A DNA stretch of 64,000 nt from NCBI GenBank assembly GCA_000016765.1, contig CP000699.1, positions 186,001 through 250,000 on the forward strand, read 5' to 3'. Source of the stretch: Rhizorhabdus wittichii RW1 (GTDB lineage: Bacteria; Pseudomonadota; Alphaproteobacteria; Sphingomonadales; Sphingomonadaceae). This document shows positions 12,092 to 21,129 of the stretch, piece after piece (the stretch's first letter is position 1; each line of letters begins with the position of its first letter). Made by a program: the position numbers and the translations under genes. The notes under the pieces were generated by a model. That model was not told the origin of the DNA, ran no database searches, and saw only the letters and a program-made list of their open reading frames with translations.

Positions 12092-15000
12092 GTGGCTAAG
12101 AGCACGCGCCAATACGTTTTCGAAGGCATGGAGCTGCTGCCGACGGCGCTCATTCCTTTCGTCGAGAAGCGACTTGAAAATTCGCTGAAGGGGCACTGGC
12201 AACTGGAAGTGGTCCAGCGCGTCCAGGGTCTGAAACCGAATTCCGCAGGCGATGTAGGCTGGGATCAGCAGGGGCTGCTCAAGACGATGATGGCGTTCTG
12301 GAAGGACGCTTTCGCAACTGTGCTCGGCCATCCGGAGCGCTCATACGTTTCCGAGCTTCTCGACGTGAGAAACAGACTCTCCCACAACGAGAACTTCACA
12401 TACGACGACGCCGAACGCGCGCTCGACACGATGCGTCGAATGATGGAGGCGATCAGCGCCGGCGAAACGGCCGAGCAGCTCTCCAAGATGCGCGATACGA
12501 TCCTGCGCACGAAATTCACTGAGCTTCAGCGCAACGAAGAACGCCGGAAGACCCAACGCCTGGAGATTTCGGTCGAGACCGTCGCGGGCCTTCTTCCCTG
12601 GCGCGAGGTGGTCGAGCCGCACCAAGACGTCGCCACCGGGGAGTTCCAGCAGGCGGAATTCGCAGCGGACCTCGCCAAGGTCCACTCGGGCAGCGCGCCT
12701 GCCGAATATCGCGATCCCAAGCAGTTCTTCAGCCGCACCTATCTGACCGAGGGCCTGAGCGCCCTTTTGGTCGGCGCGGCGAAGCGGCTGTCGGGAACCG
12801 GCGGTGATCCGGTCGTCGAGCTGCAAACCAACTTCGGCGGCGGCAAGACCCACTCGATGCTCGCCCTCTATCACATGGCAGGCACGACGCCGGTGCAGGA
12901 TCTGTCCGGTCTCGACCGGCTGCTCGATGAGCACGGCCTCTCCGTACCCAAGACCATCAATCGCGCGGTGCTCGTCGGCACGTCGCGCGGGCCGCAGGAC
13001 GTCCTCAACACCGAGGATGGTCGCAAGATTCGCACGACCTGGGGCGATCTGGCATGGCAGCTCGGCGGCGCCGAGGCCTTCGACATGATCGCCGAGAACG
13101 ATGCCAACGGCATCGCGCCGGGCTCCAACGTGCTTGAAGCGATCTTCAAGAAGTTCGCGCCGTGCCTGATCCTGATCGACGAATGGGTCGCCTATCTTCG
13201 GCAGATCTACAAGGTGGAGGGGCTGCCCTCGGGGTCGTTCGATGCGAACCTTTCCTTCGTCCAGTCGCTGACCGAAGCGGTCAAGGCGAGCCCCGGCACG
13301 CTGCTCGTCGCGTCTTTGCCGGCGTCACAGATCGAGGTGGGCGGCGAAGGCGGTGTCGAGGCTCTGGCGCGGCTCAAGCAGACATTTAGCCGCGTCGAAT
13401 CTTCATGGCGACCGGCCAGCCAGGAAGAGAGCTACGAGATCGTCCGGCGCCGTCTGTTCAAGGAAATTCCCGGCGACAAATTCCACCACCGCGACAACAC
13501 GCTGAAACAGTTCGCCAAGCTCTACCGCGACAACGCCAACGACTTCCCGCAGGGCTGCGCGGACGAGGATTACCGGCGCAAGCTAGAGAAGGCCTATCCG
13601 ATCCATCCCGAGCTGTTCGACCAGCTCTACACGAGCTGGGGATCGCTCGAAAAATTCCAGCGCACGCGCGGCGTCCTGCGCCTGATGGCGCAGGCTATCC
13701 ACGAGCTTTGGATGAGCGCCGACCCGTCGGTGATGATCATGCCCGGCAGCGTCGCGGTGAGTTCGCCTCGCGTGGAGCCGGAGCTGCTCCACTATCTCGA
13801 CCTGACTTGGCAATCGATCATCGCCGGCGATGTCGATGGCACGGCGTCCACGCCTTATAGGATCGATCAGTCGGCGCCCAATCTGAATCGCTATTCGGCA
13901 ACCCGGCGGGTAGCGCGCGCGATCTTCATGGGCACTGCGCCGACGCACCAGCAGCAGAATACCGGCCTCGACGACAAGCAGATCAATCTGGGGGTCGTTC
14001 AGCCGGGCGAGCGGCCCGCGATCTTTGGTGACGCGCTACGGCGGCTGACCAACCAAGCCAAGTTCATGCACGCCGATCTTGGCCGGTACTGGTATTCGAT
14101 GTCGGCGAGCCTCAACCGCATCGCCACCGATCGCGCGGCGCAGATCGAAAATGCGCTCGTGATGATGACCATCGACAACGAGCTGACCAAGTATGTGAAT
14201 GGCCTCGCCGATCACGGCCATTTCGATGCGGTGCAGGCTGCGCCTTCGTCTTCGGCCGAGGTGCCGGATGAGGCGGGCGGCGTGCGCGCCGTGGTACTGG
14301 GCGTCGCGCATCCGCATCATGGTCGCGATGGCTCGGAGGCACTGGTCGAGGCGAAGGACATTCTCACGCAGCGCGGCAGCACGCCGCGTGTCTATCGCAA
14401 CATGCTGGTGTTCATCTCGGCGGATGCGCGCCAGCTCGACAATCTAAAGGACGCCGTGCGCGGAGCGTTGGCCTGGGGCGAGATTGTCCGCGACAAGGAT
14501 CGCCTGAACCTTCCGCCCAGCGACCAGAGGCTGGCGGAAACCAAGCTGGCCGAGGCGAGGGAGACAATGAAAACCCGCCTCAAGGAGGCATGGTGCTACC
14601 TGCATTATCCGGCGCAGGAGAGCGCTCAGGCCGATGTGGAGTGGGTGTCCGGCAAGATCCCCGCACAAGATGGATTGCTGGCGAGGGCCAGCAAGAAGCT
14701 TCTTGCCGAGGAGGGCTTGCTGACCGAGCTCGGGCCGACGCGCCTCGACCGCGATCTCCAGAAATACATCTGGAACGGCAAGCCGCACCTGTCGCTGAAG
14801 GACCTGCGAGAATATCTCAACCGCTACATCTATCTTCCGCGCCTCAAGAATGAGCAGGTGTTGGTCAAGGCGGTGCAGGCCGCCGTGACCGGCATGTTGC
14901 CGGGACCGTTTGCTTATGCCGAGCGGTGGGATGAGAAGACGGACGCCTATTTAGGGCTCGCGATCGAGCAGGCGGTCAGCGCAATAGTCGTCATCGATAG

Positions 15001-15388
15001 CGACAGCGTCATCGTGAGGCCCGATGTCGCCGAGGTACGTCGGCCAGCGCCGGCCCCACCCGGCCCGGCCGGTGGACCGGAAGAGCCGGGCGACAAGTCA
15101 TCGGAGACTGGAGAGCGGCCGACCGGCGGCGTACCCGAGCAGCCCACTGCCGAAAAGAGGCCGACCCGGTTCACCGGCACAGTGATGATCTCGGCGGAAC
15201 GACCGGCGAGAGACATGCATCAAATCGTCGAGGCGATCGTCGAGCAGCTGACCACGCTGCCGGGAGGCCATGTCAAGCTCAGGCTGGAGATCGACGCGGA
15301 GATTCCGTCGGGGCTGGATCGCGCCAAAGTACGGACGTTGGTCGAGAACGCCACCACGCTCGGCTTCATCGAGAAGTCGGTCGAATAG
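12092..15388 (+). CDS. HEPN (Swt1-type)-DUF499 ATPase
   Basis: A 1098-residue P-loop ATPase. Residues 1-130 form a Swt1-like HEPN domain with RNRLSH (93-98), the R-x4-H pattern of RNA-cleaving HEPN domains. The DUF499 ATPase follows: NFGGGKTHS (Walker A, 249-253) and LILIDEW (Walker B, D363/E364). The C-terminal third has a Pro/Gly-rich linker (about 975-1030) and a small terminal domain. DUF499 proteins occur with DUF1156 methylases and HepA helicases in predicted antiphage systems and are distantly related to BREX PglY/BrxC ATPases. The start is GTG 12092 with GAGGGGGA upstream, 13 bp after the methylase. ATPase identity is firm; RNase activity is inferred from one motif. Confidence 0.88.
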   Translation: MAKSTRQYVFEGMELLPTALIPFVEKRLENSLKGHWQLEVVQRVQGLKPNSAGDVGWDQQGLLKTMMAFWKDAFATVLGHPERSYVSELLDVRNRLSHNENFTYDDAERALDTMRRMMEAISAGETAEQLSKMRDTILRTKFTELQRNEERRKTQRLEISVETVAGLLPWREVVEPHQDVATGEFQQAEFAADLAKVHSGSAPAEYRDPKQFFSRTYLTEGLSALLVGAAKRLSGTGGDPVVELQTNFGGGKTHSMLALYHMAGTTPVQDLSGLDRLLDEHGLSVPKTINRAVLVGTSRGPQDVLNTEDGRKIRTTWGDLAWQLGGAEAFDMIAENDANGIAPGSNVLEAIFKKFAPCLILIDEWVAYLRQIYKVEGLPSGSFDANLSFVQSLTEAVKASPGTLLVASLPASQIEVGGEGGVEALARLKQTFSRVESSWRPASQEESYEIVRRRLFKEIPGDKFHHRDNTLKQFAKLYRDNANDFPQGCADEDYRRKLEKAYPIHPELFDQLYTSWGSLEKFQRTRGVLRLMAQAIHELWMSADPSVMIMPGSVAVSSPRVEPELLHYLDLTWQSIIAGDVDGTASTPYRIDQSAPNLNRYSATRRVARAIFMGTAPTHQQQNTGLDDKQINLGVVQPGERPAIFGDALRRLTNQAKFMHADLGRYWYSMSASLNRIATDRAAQIENALVMMTIDNELTKYVNGLADHGHFDAVQAAPSSSAEVPDEAGGVRAVVLGVAHPHHGRDGSEALVEAKDILTQRGSTPRVYRNMLVFISADARQLDNLKDAVRGALAWGEIVRDKDRLNLPPSDQRLAETKLAEARETMKTRLKEAWCYLHYPAQESAQADVEWVSGKIPAQDGLLARASKKLLAEEGLLTELGPTRLDRDLQKYIWNGKPHLSLKDLREYLNRYIYLPRLKNEQVLVKAVQAAVTGMLPGPFAYAERWDEKTDAYLGLAIEQAVSAIVVIDSDSVIVRPDVAEVRRPAPAPPGPAGGPEEPGDKSSETGERPTGGVPEQPTAEKRPTRFTGTVMISAERPARDMHQIVEAIVEQLTTLPGGHVKLRLEIDAEIPSGLDRAKVRTLVENATTLGFIEKSVE

Positions 15389-15390
15389 CC

Positions 15391-16764
15391 GTGGTCGACG
15401 CCGCCCCGCGCGACCTCATCTTTATCTCCAAGGCGACGCCCGGAGATGACGCCTTCGTGTTGTGGCTCGCGCCGCGTCTCGAAGCCGCCGGATACAAGGT
15501 TTTCGCGGACATATTCGACCTCGATGCCGGTGATGAATGGCGCGGAAAGCTGACCGCGGCGCTCCAGACGCGCGCGGTCAAGATGCTGCTGTGCTGCAGC
15601 GACGAGACGCTCGCCAGGCGAGGCGTTCTCGAAGAAATCGCCATCGCCGAGGACCTGACCAAGCAGCTTCCGGACTCCAATTTCATCATCCCTCTCAAGA
15701 TTCGCGCCTTCAAGAAGGTTTTCGGGATCGGCGGCCTGCAATATGTCGATTTCGAGAGCGGCTGGGCGAAGGGATTGGCGAACCTCCTGAAGTCGCTTGA
15801 AAAGCAGCAGGTACCGAAGGCCGGCGGCGGCGTTATCCAGCCCGAGTGGTATGCTTATCTCCGCCGCCATGCGGTGGAAATCGAGGGTGCGCCCGAGGTT
15901 TTGACCTCCAACTGGCTTCGCATCATGCGGATGCCGGACAAGCTTAACCATCTGGTGCCGCGCAACCGGGCCAACGAGGCCGTGCTCCGCAAGCTCGGCG
16001 CTTCCTTCGAATTTCCTATGGCCGAATTTGGCGACGGTTTCCTGACCTTCGCCAGCCCGCCCGATCTGGAAGAGTATTTCGAGCAGGTTGGGCCGTTTCG
16101 CACCGAGCGCGACTTCGATATTCTCGGTTTTCTGGAGAATGGATCGGCGGACGCCGGGATCGAGGGCCGGGACGCCAAGTCCATCATGGTCAATCTCTTC
16201 CGCCAAGCGTGGGAGAAGCATTGCGTCCGCCAAGGTTTCCTCGCCCACACATTCTCAAACGGCCTGTCCTTCCATGTCGGGGAAGAGAAATTTGGCCTCA
16301 AGAAACGTATGTCGTGGGGCCGGCAGGGCGAACGGCGAAGCTCGATGCTGCGCGGTGTCGCTCGCAAGAAGATCTGGGAATATGGCGTCAGCGTCGTTCC
16401 CAGCCTGTTTCCCTATCCGCACATGCGGCTGAAGGGCCGCGTCCTGTTTTCCGACATCGGTGATCGCAACAAGGCGATCGTCATCCCGGACACGAAGACC
16501 CAGTTTCGGCTGCGCCGCTCGGTCTGTTCGAGCTGGCGGAACAAGGCATGGCATGGGCGTGTGATGGCCTTCATGGAGTTATTGGCCGGCGACAGTCCTT
16601 ATGTCGATCTCGCCGTGGGCTCAGGCGGCAGCATCACGCTCGACGCGATGCCGATCCAGTTCACGGCGCCCGTGACCGCCCGTCAAACCAATCGCCTCGG
16701 CGAGGATGCGGAGGATCCCGACACGTCGACGCTGGGCGGTCACTTTGAGGACGAGGACGCGTGA
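15391..16764 (+). CDS. TIR-APAZ effector subunit of a SPARTA-type short Argonaute system
   Basis: A 457-residue protein. The N-terminal TIR domain (about 8-140) begins DLIFISKATPGDDAFVLWLAPRL and contains the likely NAD-cleaving glutamate in VLEEIAIAED (E81 or E82). The rest (about 150-457) corresponds to an APAZ domain, which replaces the missing N/PAZ half of a full Argonaute. In characterised SPARTA systems this protein and a short pAgo form a heterodimer; RNA-guided recognition of target DNA triggers oligomerisation and NAD(P)+ depletion that kills or stalls the infected cell. GTG 15391 is two bases after the DUF499 stop, and its own stop overlaps the Argonaute start (GTGA), so expression is coupled on both sides. 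Length and gene order fit known SPARTA loci. Confidence 0.88.
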   Translation: MVDAAPRDLIFISKATPGDDAFVLWLAPRLEAAGYKVFADIFDLDAGDEWRGKLTAALQTRAVKMLLCCSDETLARRGVLEEIAIAEDLTKQLPDSNFIIPLKIRAFKKVFGIGGLQYVDFESGWAKGLANLLKSLEKQQVPKAGGGVIQPEWYAYLRRHAVEIEGAPEVLTSNWLRIMRMPDKLNHLVPRNRANEAVLRKLGASFEFPMAEFGDGFLTFASPPDLEEYFEQVGPFRTERDFDILGFLENGSADAGIEGRDAKSIMVNLFRQAWEKHCVRQGFLAHTFSNGLSFHVGEEKFGLKKRMSWGRQGERRSSMLRGVARKKIWEYGVSVVPSLFPYPHMRLKGRVLFSDIGDRNKAIVIPDTKTQFRLRRSVCSSWRNKAWHGRVMAFMELLAGDSPYVDLAVGSGGSITLDAMPIQFTAPVTARQTNRLGEDAEDPDTSTLGGHFEDEDA

Positions 16765-18317
16765 TCGAATTCCCCGAAAAATCGGCCCCCGTCCTCTACA
16801 TTCCCGAGCCGCCACTCGGATTTGGGCATGGGCAGACGTCTGATCATCCGAAGGATGGCCTCACTCTCTATGGCCCGGCCTCAGCGCCCGATCGTCCGCA
16901 GATCACGATCGGCGCAGTTGGCACCAAGCACGGCCTGGGATTCCTCCGACGCTGGCTCGAAGCGATCAACACACCTGTTGCGATTCCGCCTCGTGGCAAA
17001 CGCGACAAGGAGTTCCGCCTGCATTTGTCGGATTTTCCCGGCCTCGAAGAGGCATTCGGGATCCGTACCGATCCGGCCGCCTTGATCACGTATGAGCTCG
17101 AGACCACGGAAATCGAGGCTGCCATAGCGATCGAGAACCATCACGAGGCGGTGGCAGCGACGACCAAGTTGTTCATCGACCCCATCGATCGCCACGCAAA
17201 GAATGAGGAGCGAACGGTCGATGTCTGGATCTTTGTCGTGCCGGAAGCGGTGTTCGAAACCTGCCGACCAGTTGCGGGTCAACGCCGAAAGGTCGAGCTC
17301 GTAAAGGGGGAGCTTTCCAAACGCCAGAAAGGCCGCGCCGATCTTCCGCTGCTGGCTGGGATCATCGATAACACGCTTGAGGCTGTGTTCGATGACATCC
17401 CTGACTTCCACCGTCAGATCAAGGCGAAGCTGTTGAAGCAGGGAATGACATCCCAGCTCATTCGCGAGACGACCCTGGCTCCCTACGAGTTCGTGAACAA
17501 GGCAGGATATCCGAAGCGCGGCACCCAGGATTCTGCTACCGTCGCCTGGAACCTGGCGACTGGCCTGTTCTACAAGACGCAGGCTGAGCCCCCCTGGAAG
17601 ATTGCCGGCATGCGGCCGGGAGTCTGTTATGTCGGCTTGGTCTTTAAACTCCTCCCCAACCATCCCGATAATCACGCCTGCTGCGCGGCGCAGATGTTCC
17701 TTAGCGAAGGAGACGGCGTCGTCTTTCGCGGGGCGAACGGACCTTGGCAGACCGAAAACAGGGAATTCCACCTCAACGATCTGGCGGCTGGGAAGCTGAT
17801 TAAGACGGTTCTGGATACATACAAGCAGCGCTTTGGGGCCTATCCAAAAGAGCTGTTTATTCACGGCCGGACCAAATTCAACGACGCCGAATGGGATGCG
17901 TTCAGCAAGGCCGCGCCGGATAGCACCAATATCGTAGGGGTCCGTATCCAGTCGACCCACGGCGAGACAAAGTTCTTCCGCGATGGCGATTATCCATGCC
18001 TTCGCGGTACGGCAATCCGGCTTGGCGACAAGGATGCCTTCCTGTGGACTACGGGATATGCGCCCCGCATCGACACCTATATCGGCCCGGAAACACCTAA
18101 CCCGCTGTTCGTGACCGTGCTGCGCGCCAGCGGGGAATTTCCGGCTGTCGAGGTCGTGCTGACCGACATTCTCGGCCTCACAAAGATCAACTATAATGCT
18201 TGTAATTTCAGCGACGGGCTTCCGGTCACCATTCGTTTCGCGGACAAGGTTGGTGAAGTGCTGACCATGGGAAGCGCCGCTGGAGCTGAGCGGCAACCCT
18301 TCAAATTTTACATCTGA
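16761..18317 (+). CDS. Short prokaryotic Argonaute (MID-PIWI), SPARTA guide-binding subunit
   Basis: A 518-residue protein with no N or PAZ domain. The first ~230 residues hold the linker and MID region; the PIWI region runs from about residue 285 (YVGLVFKL) to a typical C-terminus (NACNFSDGLPVTIRFADKVGE, ending FKFYI). Where active Argonautes have their first catalytic Asp in a G-x-D strand, this one has VGLVFK, so the slicer tetrad appears lost, as in other short pAgos. Its expected job is guide-RNA loading and target-DNA recognition for the TIR-APAZ partner. The start is GTG 16761, overlapping the previous gene by 4 bp. It is the last gene of the cassette, 164 bp from tRNA-Arg. Confidence 0.87.
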   Translation: MIEFPEKSAPVLYIPEPPLGFGHGQTSDHPKDGLTLYGPASAPDRPQITIGAVGTKHGLGFLRRWLEAINTPVAIPPRGKRDKEFRLHLSDFPGLEEAFGIRTDPAALITYELETTEIEAAIAIENHHEAVAATTKLFIDPIDRHAKNEERTVDVWIFVVPEAVFETCRPVAGQRRKVELVKGELSKRQKGRADLPLLAGIIDNTLEAVFDDIPDFHRQIKAKLLKQGMTSQLIRETTLAPYEFVNKAGYPKRGTQDSATVAWNLATGLFYKTQAEPPWKIAGMRPGVCYVGLVFKLLPNHPDNHACCAAQMFLSEGDGVVFRGANGPWQTENREFHLNDLAAGKLIKTVLDTYKQRFGAYPKELFIHGRTKFNDAEWDAFSKAAPDSTNIVGVRIQSTHGETKFFRDGDYPCLRGTAIRLGDKDAFLWTTGYAPRIDTYIGPETPNPLFVTVLRASGEFPAVEVVLTDILGLTKINYNACNFSDGLPVTIRFADKVGEVLTMGSAAGAERQPFKFYI

Positions 18318-18480
18318 GCGACGAGCTGCCTAGTCTACGGTGCGGACTTCAAGTGAGTCCGTGACAGAAGCCGATGTTGATGCGCGGAGCCTGTTCCGAT
18401 GGGCCCAACGAGTTCGCGAAATGTCTGGCGAAGTGTTCGAAGCCGGCCATGTTGTGTCCGAGACGGCGGCGACTAAGGGT

Positions 18481-18557
18481 TGGCGCACCCGACAGGATTC
18501 GAACCTGTGGCCTTCGCCTTCGGAGGGCGACGCTCTATCCAGCTGAGCTACGGGTGC
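18481..18557 (-). tRNA. tRNA-Arg (anticodon CCG)
   Basis: Read on the minus strand: acceptor GCACCCG / CGGGTGC, D arm with AGCTGGATA, anticodon arm TCGCC-CTCCGAA-GGCGA, a five-base variable loop, T arm ACAGG-TTCGAAT-CCTGT, discriminator G and an encoded CCA. All stems pair. The anticodon at 18523-18521 is CCG and decodes CGG. It marks the right end of the island; between the Argonaute stop and this gene (18318-18480) I see no gene. Confidence 0.95.
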
Positions 18558-18560
18558 ATT

Positions 18561-18581
18561 TGCTTACGCGGTGCTTACGCG
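18561..18581. repeat. Tandem 10-bp direct repeat beside the tRNA
   Basis: TGCTTACGCG occurs at 18561-18570 and again at 18572-18581, separated by one base and only three bases from the 5' end of tRNA-Arg. Repeats of this size next to a tRNA attachment site can be recombinase arm sites, but could also be chance. Confidence 0.4.
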
Positions 18582-18680
18582 AGTTTCCTGCGAGTGTGAA
18601 GCGAAGCGCGTCAATCTCACAAGGCATTGTTCTAAAAGTCTTTTTTCGTCTCCTTAACCGTCCAACTGGGCTTGACATTT

Positions 18681-18722
<42 letters not shown>

Positions 18723-18784
18723 GTCGAGGGGCGCTTAGCAAAGCGATCCGCGAACCGCCAGCGCAATTTCGGATTGCGCCGCAG

Positions 18785-19171
18785 CTATTTCGGCGCGCCC
18801 GTGATCGGCTGGAATTTGCCGAGGCCGCAACTCGCGCCCTGCGGGACGGGCGAACTGTTCAGCACGGTGATGATGTCGACCGAGCAGAGCTGCGACAGCG
18901 AGGTCGCATAGGCGAAGCGCTCCTCGAAGCCGAGGCCGGGGCAGCTCTGCGGCAGGACGTTGCGGTAGACCTTGCCGCCGTTCATGTAGAAGTCGATCGT
19001 CCGGTCGTCGCGGACGCGGGTGTTGCGGATCGAGCGGAGCTGAATGCAGTTCTCGGCCGGGCCGGCCGGCTTGATCTTCGCCTCCTGCTCGGGCTTCAGC
19101 GGCCGGGCGTCGGCCGTCATCCCGATGGCGGCCAGCATCAGCGCCGCCGCGCCCGCGCTCATCCTGCTCAT
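18785..19171 (-). CDS. Exported DUF6491-like protein
   Basis: A 128-residue secreted protein with a signal peptide (MSRMSAGAAALMLAAIG, cleavage near ADA). The mature part contains C-I-x-L-R-S-I-R-N-T and a central YMNGGKVYRNVLPQSCPGL, as in small secreted proteins grouped as DUF6491 in sphingomonads; four cysteines could form disulfides. Function unknown. It is the first core gene to the right of the island. A 7-bp stem hairpin at 18761-18779, just past its stop, may end its transcript although it lacks a T-run. Confidence 0.7.
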   Translation of the reverse strand: MSRMSAGAAALMLAAIGMTADARPLKPEQEAKIKPAGPAENCIQLRSIRNTRVRDDRTIDFYMNGGKVYRNVLPQSCPGLGFEERFAYATSLSQLCSVDIITVLNSSPVPQGASCGLGKFQPITGAPK

Positions 19172-19256
19172 CGCCGTCTCCTGTCGCCTCGGGTGCTTCG
19201 TCCCGCCGGTCGCGCGATCATACGCTCGATTCGCGGCGAGGGTTACGGAAAAGCGG

Positions 19257-19913
19257 TCAGGCCGCCCTGGGCGGGGGCGGCGCGGGGGTCTTGGGCTTGA
19301 ACGCGCACAGGTCGGCGACCGGGCAGCGCCAGCATTCGGGCTTGCGCGCCTTGCAGATGTAGCGGCCGTGCAGGATCAGCCAGTGATGCGCCCCCTGCAG
19401 GAAGGGCTTGGGCGTCACCTTCTCCAGCTTCAGCTCGACCTGGAGGACGTTCTTGCCCGGCGCCAGGCCGGTGCGGTTGGCGACGCGGAAGATATGGGTG
19501 TCGACCGCGATCGTCTCGGCGCCGAAGGCGGTGTTCATCACGACATTGGCGGTCTTGCGGCCGACGCCGGGCAGTTCCTCCAGCGCCTCGCGGCTTTGCG
19601 GCACCTCGCCGCCATATTTGTCGACCAGGATGTGGGCGGCGGCGATGACGTTCTTCGCCTTGGTGTTGAACAGGCCGATCGTCTTGATATGCCGCTTCAG
19701 CCCTTCCTCGCCCAGTTCCAGCATCTGCTGCGGCGTGGTGACCCTGGCGAACAGCGGGCCGGTCGCCTTGTTCACCCCGACGTCGGTCGCCTGCGCCGAC
19801 AGCGCCACCGCGACCAGCAGCGTATAGGGGTTCACATAGTTGAGCTCGGTCTCCGGCGCGGGATCGTCCTCCGCGAGCCGCCGGTAGAATTCGAAGATGT
19901 CCGCCTTCTTCAT
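19257..19913 (-). CDS. nth: Endonuclease III (DNA glycosylase/AP lyase)
   Basis: A base-excision repair enzyme that removes oxidised pyrimidines and nicks the abasic site. It has 218 residues with the helix-hairpin-helix LPGVGRKTANVV, the catalytic lysine within this motif, the catalytic aspartate in VDTHIFRVANR, and the four-cysteine iron-sulfur loop near the C-terminus (C-x6-C-x2-C-x5-C: CKARKPECWRCPVADLC). ATG 19913 overlaps the dapB stop (ATGA), so it is translated with dapB. Unusually proline-rich tail (PAPPPP). Confidence 0.95.
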   Translation of the reverse strand: MKKADIFEFYRRLAEDDPAPETELNYVNPYTLLVAVALSAQATDVGVNKATGPLFARVTTPQQMLELGEEGLKRHIKTIGLFNTKAKNVIAAAHILVDKYGGEVPQSREALEELPGVGRKTANVVMNTAFGAETIAVDTHIFRVANRTGLAPGKNVLQVELKLEKVTPKPFLQGAHHWLILHGRYICKARKPECWRCPVADLCAFKPKTPAPPPPRAA

Positions 19914-20668
19914 AGGCCCAGCACGTCGCCCATCGCGTAGCGGCCGGCCGGGCGTCCCGCCATCCACAGGCAGGCCTTGACCGCGCCGCGCGCGAAGATG
20001 GCGCGGTTCTCGGCGCGGTGGCCGAGCTCGATCCGCTCATTGTCGGTCGCGAACACGACCATATGGTCGCCCGCGACCGATCCGCCGCGCAAGCTGGCAT
20101 AGCCGATCGTGCCTTCCTCGCGCGGGCGGTCGTTGCCATGGCCGATCCGGTCGAAGCGGTTGAGCGCCTCCGGGGTCGCGTTGCGGCCCTGCGCGGCGGC
20201 GGTGCCGAGCAGCAGTGCGGTGCCCGAGGGCGCGTCGACCTTGTGGCGATGGTGCATCTCGACGATCTCGATGTCCCAGTCGGAACCGAGCCGCGCCGCG
20301 GTCTCGCGCACCAGATGGGCGAGGATGTTGACGCCGAGCGAGGTGTTCGCCGACTGCAGCACCGCCAGCCCGCGCGCGGCGGCGTCGTCGATCAGGCGGT
20401 GATGCTCGGGCTGGAGGCCGGTGGTGCCGACCACCAGCGCCACCTTCGCCGCCAGCGCGGCGTCGAGATGGCCGGCGAGCGCGGACGGCGCCGAGAAGTC
20501 GACCAGCACGTCGCTGGCGGCGGCGAGCGCGGGGGCGTCGCCATGCGGGCCGAACACCGCGCCCTCCTGGTCGACGCCGCCGGCGAGGCCGGCGCCCAGT
20601 TCGGGGGCCACGGTGGCGATCGCGCGGCCCATCCGTCCGTTCGCGCCCAAAATCCCGATCACCGTCAT
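19910..20668 (-). CDS. dapB: 4-hydroxy-tetrahydrodipicolinate reductase
   Basis: Second committed enzyme of lysine/diaminopimelate synthesis; reduces hydroxy-tetrahydrodipicolinate with NAD(P)H in the cytosol. It has 252 residues. The nucleotide-binding start is GILGANGRMGRAI, and the substrate motif is EMHHRHKVDAPSGTA, containing the catalytic HH and the conserved lysine. ATG 20668 places the nucleotide-binding strand directly at the N-terminus; longer readings add an arginine-rich non-homologous stretch. It overlaps nth by 4 bp. Confidence 0.95.
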   Translation of the reverse strand: MTVIGILGANGRMGRAIATVAPELGAGLAGGVDQEGAVFGPHGDAPALAAASDVLVDFSAPSALAGHLDAALAAKVALVVGTTGLQPEHHRLIDDAAARGLAVLQSANTSLGVNILAHLVRETAARLGSDWDIEIVEMHHRHKVDAPSGTALLLGTAAAQGRNATPEALNRFDRIGHGNDRPREEGTIGYASLRGGSVAGDHMVVFATDNERIELGHRAENRAIFARGAVKACLWMAGRPAGRYAMGDVLGL

Positions 20669-20796
20669 GCCGTGCCCCTCGTCTTCGTCGCGCGCTTCAT
20701 GGCGGGCGCCGTCGCGCGACGCAAGCATGCGATCGCCGCTGGCGTTGCGGCGGCGGCCATGCTCAAACGGAAGGGTCGGAGGGAAAGGAGGCTCGC

Positions 20797-21129
20797 ATGG
20801 TTCCGTCGGACTGGATGTTCTCGCTCGAATCGGCGCTCGCCACGCTGCCCGAGGGGCCGGACGGCCGCTTCGCCTATCCGATCCGGCACGGCTCGATGCG
20901 GATCGGCGTCTATGCCCCGCTCGGCATCGACGAGCAGGCGCCCCACGAGCAGGACGAGCTCTACATCATCGCCTCGGGCACCGGCACCTTCGCCAAGAGC
21001 GGCGAGCGGCGACCGTTCAAGCCGGGCGACGCGATCTTCGTCGAAGCGCATGCGCTCCACCGTTTCGAGGATTTCAGCGACGATTTCGCGACCTGGGTGA
21101 TCTTCTGGGGGCCGAAGGGCGGCGAATGA
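20797..21129 (+). CDS. Cupin-domain protein
   Basis: A small single-domain cupin of 110 residues. Metal-site motifs are visible: PHEQDELYIIASGTG (motif 1) and GDAIFVEAHALHRFE (motif 2). Such proteins bind a metal and may act as enzymes or sensors; the substrate is not evident. The first of three overlapping genes (cupin, DUF922 protease-like, sirtuin); its stop overlaps the next ATG. Confidence 0.85.
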   Translation: MVPSDWMFSLESALATLPEGPDGRFAYPIRHGSMRIGVYAPLGIDEQAPHEQDELYIIASGTGTFAKSGERRPFKPGDAIFVEAHALHRFEDFSDDFATWVIFWGPKGGE

